A stretch of 64,000 bases of DNA, taken from Circinella minor (lineage: Eukaryota > Mucoromycota > Mucoromycetes > Mucorales > Lichtheimiaceae). Positions 59,574-64,000 of this stretch are shown here, piece by piece. Numbering within the stretch: position 1 is the stretch's first letter; every line of letters starts with the position of its first letter. The position numbers and the translations under genes are program-made. The stretch lies in assembly GCA_016758965.1 (NCBI GenBank), contig JAEPRB010000030.1, positions 62,001 to 126,000 of the forward strand, in the 5' to 3' direction. The notes under the pieces are model-generated. The model searched no databases. It was not told the DNA's origin and worked only from the letters and a program-made list of their open reading frames with translations.

Positions 59574-59603
<30 letters not shown>
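58835..59603. other. Intergenic region before the aminotransferase gene
   Basis: Contains an 11-13 nt direct repeat (attatcagtttcat) at about 58896-58922, AT-rich DNA and a T24 run at about 59575-59598 immediately before the aminotransferase ATG. A minus-strand frame at 59195-59443 is not recognised. Confidence 0.4.
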
Positions 59604-59604
<1 letters not shown>

Positions 59605-60830
59605 TGAGTCAAAAAGAAACTTTTGCATTATTAGAAACTATTTTATATGAACCTTTTAAAGGTATATACAAAGAAAAAAAAAACACAAATAGTATTCCAT
59701 TTTGAAATGAATAAATAATAATGACGTAAACAATATAGGCTTTTACTTGTTAGATCAACATATTCATCGTTTATTAAAAGCAGCTATTGATTTTCATACT
59801 AATGACACGTCTCAATTTAAAATTATTCCATCGTTTGATCAAATAAAAAACTTTGTTGAAGAAAAAGTACCTCAAGATACGAATACATTTAAACGAGTAA
59901 ATGTTATTTATAATTTTTTAAAAAAAAAGAGGAGGGGGGGGAGAAAGCTAAATTAAATAATGTTGTTACTTTAGGTTCGATTACTTTATAACGATAGTAA
60001 CGAAGGATTAAAAGTGGAATACACAGACCTTGGATCTGATTATAAATCAAATGAAACATTAACTGAGGCATTGTTATCCAAAGAAACATTATTAACCGTT
60101 ATCTTGGATACCGAAGCTATTCCATGTTCTGTTACCGATCCTTTTATTTTACATAAAACAACACAACGTCAAATTTATAACGATGCAAGAAAAAGAACTC
60201 AATGTGGTGAAAAGACATTTGATGTTATTTTATGGAATAAACATCATCAAATTACAGAATCATCTATTGCAAATATTGCGATTCAAACGGATAAAGGAAA
60301 ATGGATAACACCCAGTTTACAATGTGGTAAAGTCAAAAAAAAAAAAAAAAAAAAAACACAAGAAAACTAAAAAAAGTAAAAAAAAAAAAAAAAAAAGGGG
60401 GGGGGAGGAAAGTTAAGAGTGAAAGAAAAATCATTGGTTAAAGGATAAGGATGTTAAAATACAATATGATTTCTTTATATATATAAAAAGGGGGAAGAAA
60501 GAGTGGATTTAAACTTACTATAGAGTATTAGCTTATGAGTGATATATATATGTATAATGATGTATTTGTTATATTATAGGGCTACTTCCGGGAGTATTCC
60601 GAGACAAATTATTATCTTCAGATGAAAATATTATCGAAGGAGTGATAACTATGGATGACCTGATAAATGCACAAAAGGTAAAGAAAAATCATCCAATATT
60701 TAATACGTAAAATCATTATAATGAAAAAAAAAAAAGAATTAATAGAAATATTATAAATAATTAGAATGGTGATCCAATCGTTTGCTTTAATTCGGTTAGA
60801 AAGATATATCGTGTTCAATTGTTACTATAG
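59604..60830 (+). CDS. Class IV aminotransferase, 4-amino-4-deoxychorismate lyase-like
   Basis: Five exons (59604-59661, 59739-59896, 59975-60326, 60580-60677, 60765-60830) splice in phase to 243 aa. N-terminal ETILYEPFKGFYLLDQHIHR resembles the PabC/class IV start. PFILHKTTQRQIYNDARKR holds the candidate PLP lysine (K133), followed by DVILWNKHHQITESSIANI (the E-S-T/S-AN motif) and TPSLQCGLLPGVFRD, all hallmarks of fold-type IV PLP enzymes. The family makes p-aminobenzoate for folate, or acts on branched-chain amino acids; the HKTTxR motif favours the aminodeoxychorismate-lyase type. The C-terminus FNSVRKIYRVQLL is also typical. Length is normal for the family. Confidence 0.85.
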
Positions 60831-61977
60831 ACCATCATTCAATGTGGTTTTTATATTATGGGTTAGTATGGGTAGTACCATCAGTTCATAATTATTAATT
60901 CTTTTGATCGAGTCCGCGGACGATGATAAATGGTGATGACATATTTTTTTTTTTTTTTTTTTTTGAGCTATAAAACTTACTTTTTTCCCCTGCATAATAA
61001 TAATATATACACAATATCATTTATCATTATTATATTATATCAAAAAAGTGATATCTATCTTTTTATTTTTATATAATTCTTTATAAACAAAAAAGTAAAC
61101 ACCTTCTGCCCCTCCTTTTCCCCTTATTAATATTATCATTATTAGACCGTTCTTTGTTTGAATCTCAAAATAAAAAATAAAAATCTGTTCCTCGGAATTA
61201 AATTTAATCTAGTATCCCAAAATTTCATGCGATCAATTTCTACATTTTATCTCGACCATTCTTTTTTTTTTTTGACTCTTCTCCTTAAAATCAAAAAGAA
61301 CGAATCATATAATATATAAATTCTTCTTTTTTTTTTAATAATAGAATCTACACTAAAATGAAAAGAGTTTTTTTTTGGGGGGGGAGAGCATTTGAAAAAA
61401 AAGGGAAAAATATATTTTTAATGCTTAAGATATTAAACAACAAGAAGCATAAGAAGAAGCTCTTGGATCGGGATTTGGGGGTGTGTCAAAAAGAATAAAA
61501 GTCAATTCATTTCGCCCGATTGGTGCCTTTTTTTCCACATAAAAATTGTAACACAGGGCATAAAATAGATAGATCTTCTTTTTTTAAAACAAAACTTATA
61601 AACCTCCCCCCTAATATAATCATTCTCTCCCCCCCGAAAAAAAAATGCCAGTTTAGGCCGAGATTTAACCTCTCTCATTGTGGTAGTGTAAAAAAAAAAA
61701 AAAAAATAGATAATAAAGCAGACAAAAGATAAATTTTTCTTTCTTTAATTTTTTGTTGTAATCTTTTTCTTTTCTTTTCTTTCTCTTTTTTTTTTTTTTT
61801 TTGCAAGTTCTTCTTTTTGTTATTATTATTATTTCCTCCTTTTTTTTTTTCTTTTATATAAAAATATATAAAACAAAAAAAAAGAAACAACAACAACAAC
61901 AAATTTAAAAAAGAAAACAAGAATTAAAAAAAAAAAAAAAGATAATAATAATAATTTAACTTTATGTCATTGACACT
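60831..61977. other. Intergenic region / promoter of the last gene
   Basis: Highly biased DNA with T20 (60944-60964), G10 at about 61377-61386, A17, T18 at about 61785-61802 and CTTT-rich stretches. The last 300 bp are probably the leader of the zinc-cluster gene at 61978. No gene is recognised. Confidence 0.5.
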
Positions 61978-64000
61978 ATGTCCAAGAAGACTACTTCAAA
62001 CGCCTTCCAGCAATCAGCCGCCCAGCCTCCAGGTTCAACTCCCAAACGTGTGAAAGTAACACTTGCATGTATTGTATGTCGAAAGAAAAAAGTAAAATGT
62101 GATGGTATTCAACCATCTTGTTCTCGTTGTAATTCAATGGGTCTTGCTTGTGAGTATTCTGACCCACCTAGAAAACGAGGTCCTCCTAAAGGATATATTG
62201 AAGTAATTGAAAATCGTGCTCATCGTATTGAGTCATTACTTGGTAAGTTATTTAGTAAAAAAGAACAAACCATCAAAGAAGGTTGGGGGGGAGGAGGAGG
62301 AGGAGAAGAAGATGTTTGTTGTAATTAGTACTAAGTGTATTGTGATTTGCATATATATTTACACGCATGGTTTTTATTTTTTGCCCTTGTCGGACTTGGA
62401 CTTTTTGTATAATAGCATTGCACCCGCAGCTAAAGATGCATCAGGAGCAACCTATTACAAATAAAGTAACGTTGCCAATGACTACAACGATACCAAAGAC
62501 AACGAATATCAATTTTCAACACCATTTGAATAATAACTCTATTATTCATACCCGTGACCAACCACTTTCTTTATTATCAGCTGGTCCAAACACTTTATTG
62601 AATCTTGTGTCCAATGCTATTGTATCTTCTTCGTTACACGATGATCATTCTAATAACAATGGTGACAAAATAAAGATGTTAAATGCCCCTGTACGTTTTT
62701 TGAATTTCATTTATTTATTTATTTTTTTAAAAAAAAGGAGAAAGAGAAAGAGAAAACAAAAAAAAAAAAAAAAAGGTTCTATTATTATAATAGAATAGAA
62801 TAGATATAGTGTAATATAACATATGATTTAAGAATTTGAATCACTGATAAGGTCCATCTATGAAAACTTTACCTCTAGGGCAGCCACAACAGGCAATCCG
62901 ACTTTTCTCTTAATAACGAATTAGAGTGGGCAGAATCTTTTTTTGCTCACTTTAATTTGTTTTTCCCTATCCTGTCACGACAACACTTTTTGTATCAGTT
63001 ACAACACCGACCTCAACAAATGGATCCATTGTTACGTTATGCGGTTCTGGCCCTCGGTTGTCGTTATGCCGAAACACAAAAGAGTCACGAGGATGCTGGC
63101 GCCCAGTTTTTCAAACAATGCCAACAGATCCTGAATACAACATCATTGTCCCATGACAATAATAATAGTAATATCACCTTATCTAAACTACAGGTAAATA
63201 ATATATGTATATATATATATATATACATTATCTATTATAGAGAGAAAAGGAGTGTCTCATGTACTACATGCAACAAAAAAAAACCACTTTATCCATATTT
63301 TATAATTATTTACACATACACCCACATACTTAATATAACCCTGGAACTGTTTTTTTTTTTTTATAATTTTATTCAGGCTGTAGTGATCATGTGTTGGTAT
63401 GCTTATTTATCGGGTGATATGCAAATGTGTCGTACATATTTACATAAACAAGTCCAACTGGTCAAGGATCTTAAACTCCATCGCGACCCAGACCTTTCTT
63501 TAGGGATTGTTACTATGGAGCTCCGCAGAAGAGTATTTTGGGTTGCCTATGTAACCAATCAATGGCTTGCTTGTTGTCTTGGTTCCGATCCTTATTTTTT
63601 GCATCAAGAAACGTATTGGAATTGTCGATGGCCTCAATTAGAAGATAGTCAATTACAAGCGATTGACAGTAGGAATCTAATGAATATGCAACCTGTTTCT
63701 TCCTCAGTAGAATATGCTTTACAAATCACCGTGTTTTCCGAAATGATTAAATTAGCACGTATTCTTGATGATCATCATCATGACAGCAGCAATAATGACA
63801 ACAAAGATAAATCGACGATCAATGCATTAACCAATTGGTTTTTAAATTTACCATCCTATCTCGAATATAATCAACCTACAGATCACGGACCCCCTTCACC
63901 CATGATTCGTGTTTATCACATGCTTTATTATTCAGTTCAAATCATGTTGCATCATCATCCATCATCATTAGATACATTGGGTGTATGTAACACAGCTGCC
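61978..64000 (+). CDS. Zn2Cys6 transcription factor with fungal_trans domain (partial)
   Basis: Exons 61978-62242, 62416-62690, 62879-63193 and 63377-64000 (continuing past the window) are in phase and give at least 493 residues. The zinc cluster is CIVCRKKKVKCDGIQPSCSR followed by CNSMGLAC (Cys spacing 2-6-6-2-6), then a basic linker PPRKRGPPKGYIEVIENR and a short coiled region. After a low-complexity stretch, the fungal transcription factor domain starts at EWAESFFAHFNLFFPILSRQ, with LLRYAVLALGCRYAE, LRRRVFWVAYVTNQWLACCL and a His/Asp-rich insertion. This is the standard Gal4-like regulator architecture; target genes cannot be told. No stop is reached. Confidence 0.87.

Noticed and set aside
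61675..61920. Lys-rich 81-codon minus-strand frame
   Set aside because: Low-complexity translation of T/C-rich leader DNA.

Overview
The window looks like nuclear DNA of an early-diverging filamentous fungus, most likely a member of Mucorales (Mucoromycota). It is very AT-rich, its coding genes are split by short GT-AG introns (about 50-200 bp), promoters are pyrimidine-rich, and many proteins have the polyglutamine, polyserine and polyhistidine tracts common in Mucorales. The species cannot be named from the sequence. No rRNA gene, tRNA gene or CRISPR array was recognised.

Left block (1-8.1 kb): ordinary gene-dense housekeeping DNA. It holds a Ran1/Sks1-type protein kinase with two upstream ORFs in its leader, a divergent pair (M50B-type membrane metalloprotease and a small coiled-coil protein), a five-exon FIST-domain protein with a mitochondrial-type leader, and a homologue of the animal protein NR2C2AP.

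Accessory block 1 (8.1-18.8 kb): one unrecognised two-exon ORF, a decayed F-box/LRR-like gene, then about 8 kb in which I find no gene. A 938-residue fungal transcription-factor-domain protein lacking a zinc cluster follows (18,986-21,802).

Accessory block 2 (23.1-30.6 kb): the most interesting part. Two nearly identical Tc1/mariner-like (DD34E) transposase arms lie in inverted orientation with the same terminal sequence at both outer ends next to TA. They enclose a multi-exon gene with a possible PD-(D/E)XK nuclease-like domain and a 230-bp non-autonomous Helitron-like element sitting inside a degenerate minisatellite. This could be a composite mobile element.

Core block 2 (31.3-37.0 kb): a TBC-domain Rab GAP (Gyp5/EVI5 type) and an Atg15-like autophagic phospholipase, both on the minus strand.

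Mixed block (37.2-52.5 kb): a broken C2H2 gene behind a 24-bp tandem repeat, AACCGA-rich low-complexity DNA, and a broken hAT transposase. Then come intact genes: a zinc-cluster regulator with the DNA-binding domain at its C-terminus, a mitochondrial PPR protein, a PB1-only microprotein and an alpha/beta hydrolase. They are followed by a broken BCS1-like AAA ATPase and a seven-copy ~58-bp minisatellite.

Right block (52.6-64.0 kb): a three-exon F-box protein with an unresolved start, a 5'-truncated 8-amino-7-oxononanoate synthase-like gene, decayed ORF remnants, an intact class IV aminotransferase (aminodeoxychorismate-lyase-like), and a Zn2Cys6/fungal_trans transcription factor running off the window end. 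Several frame breaks sit in A or T homopolymers, so some pseudogene calls could be assembly errors.
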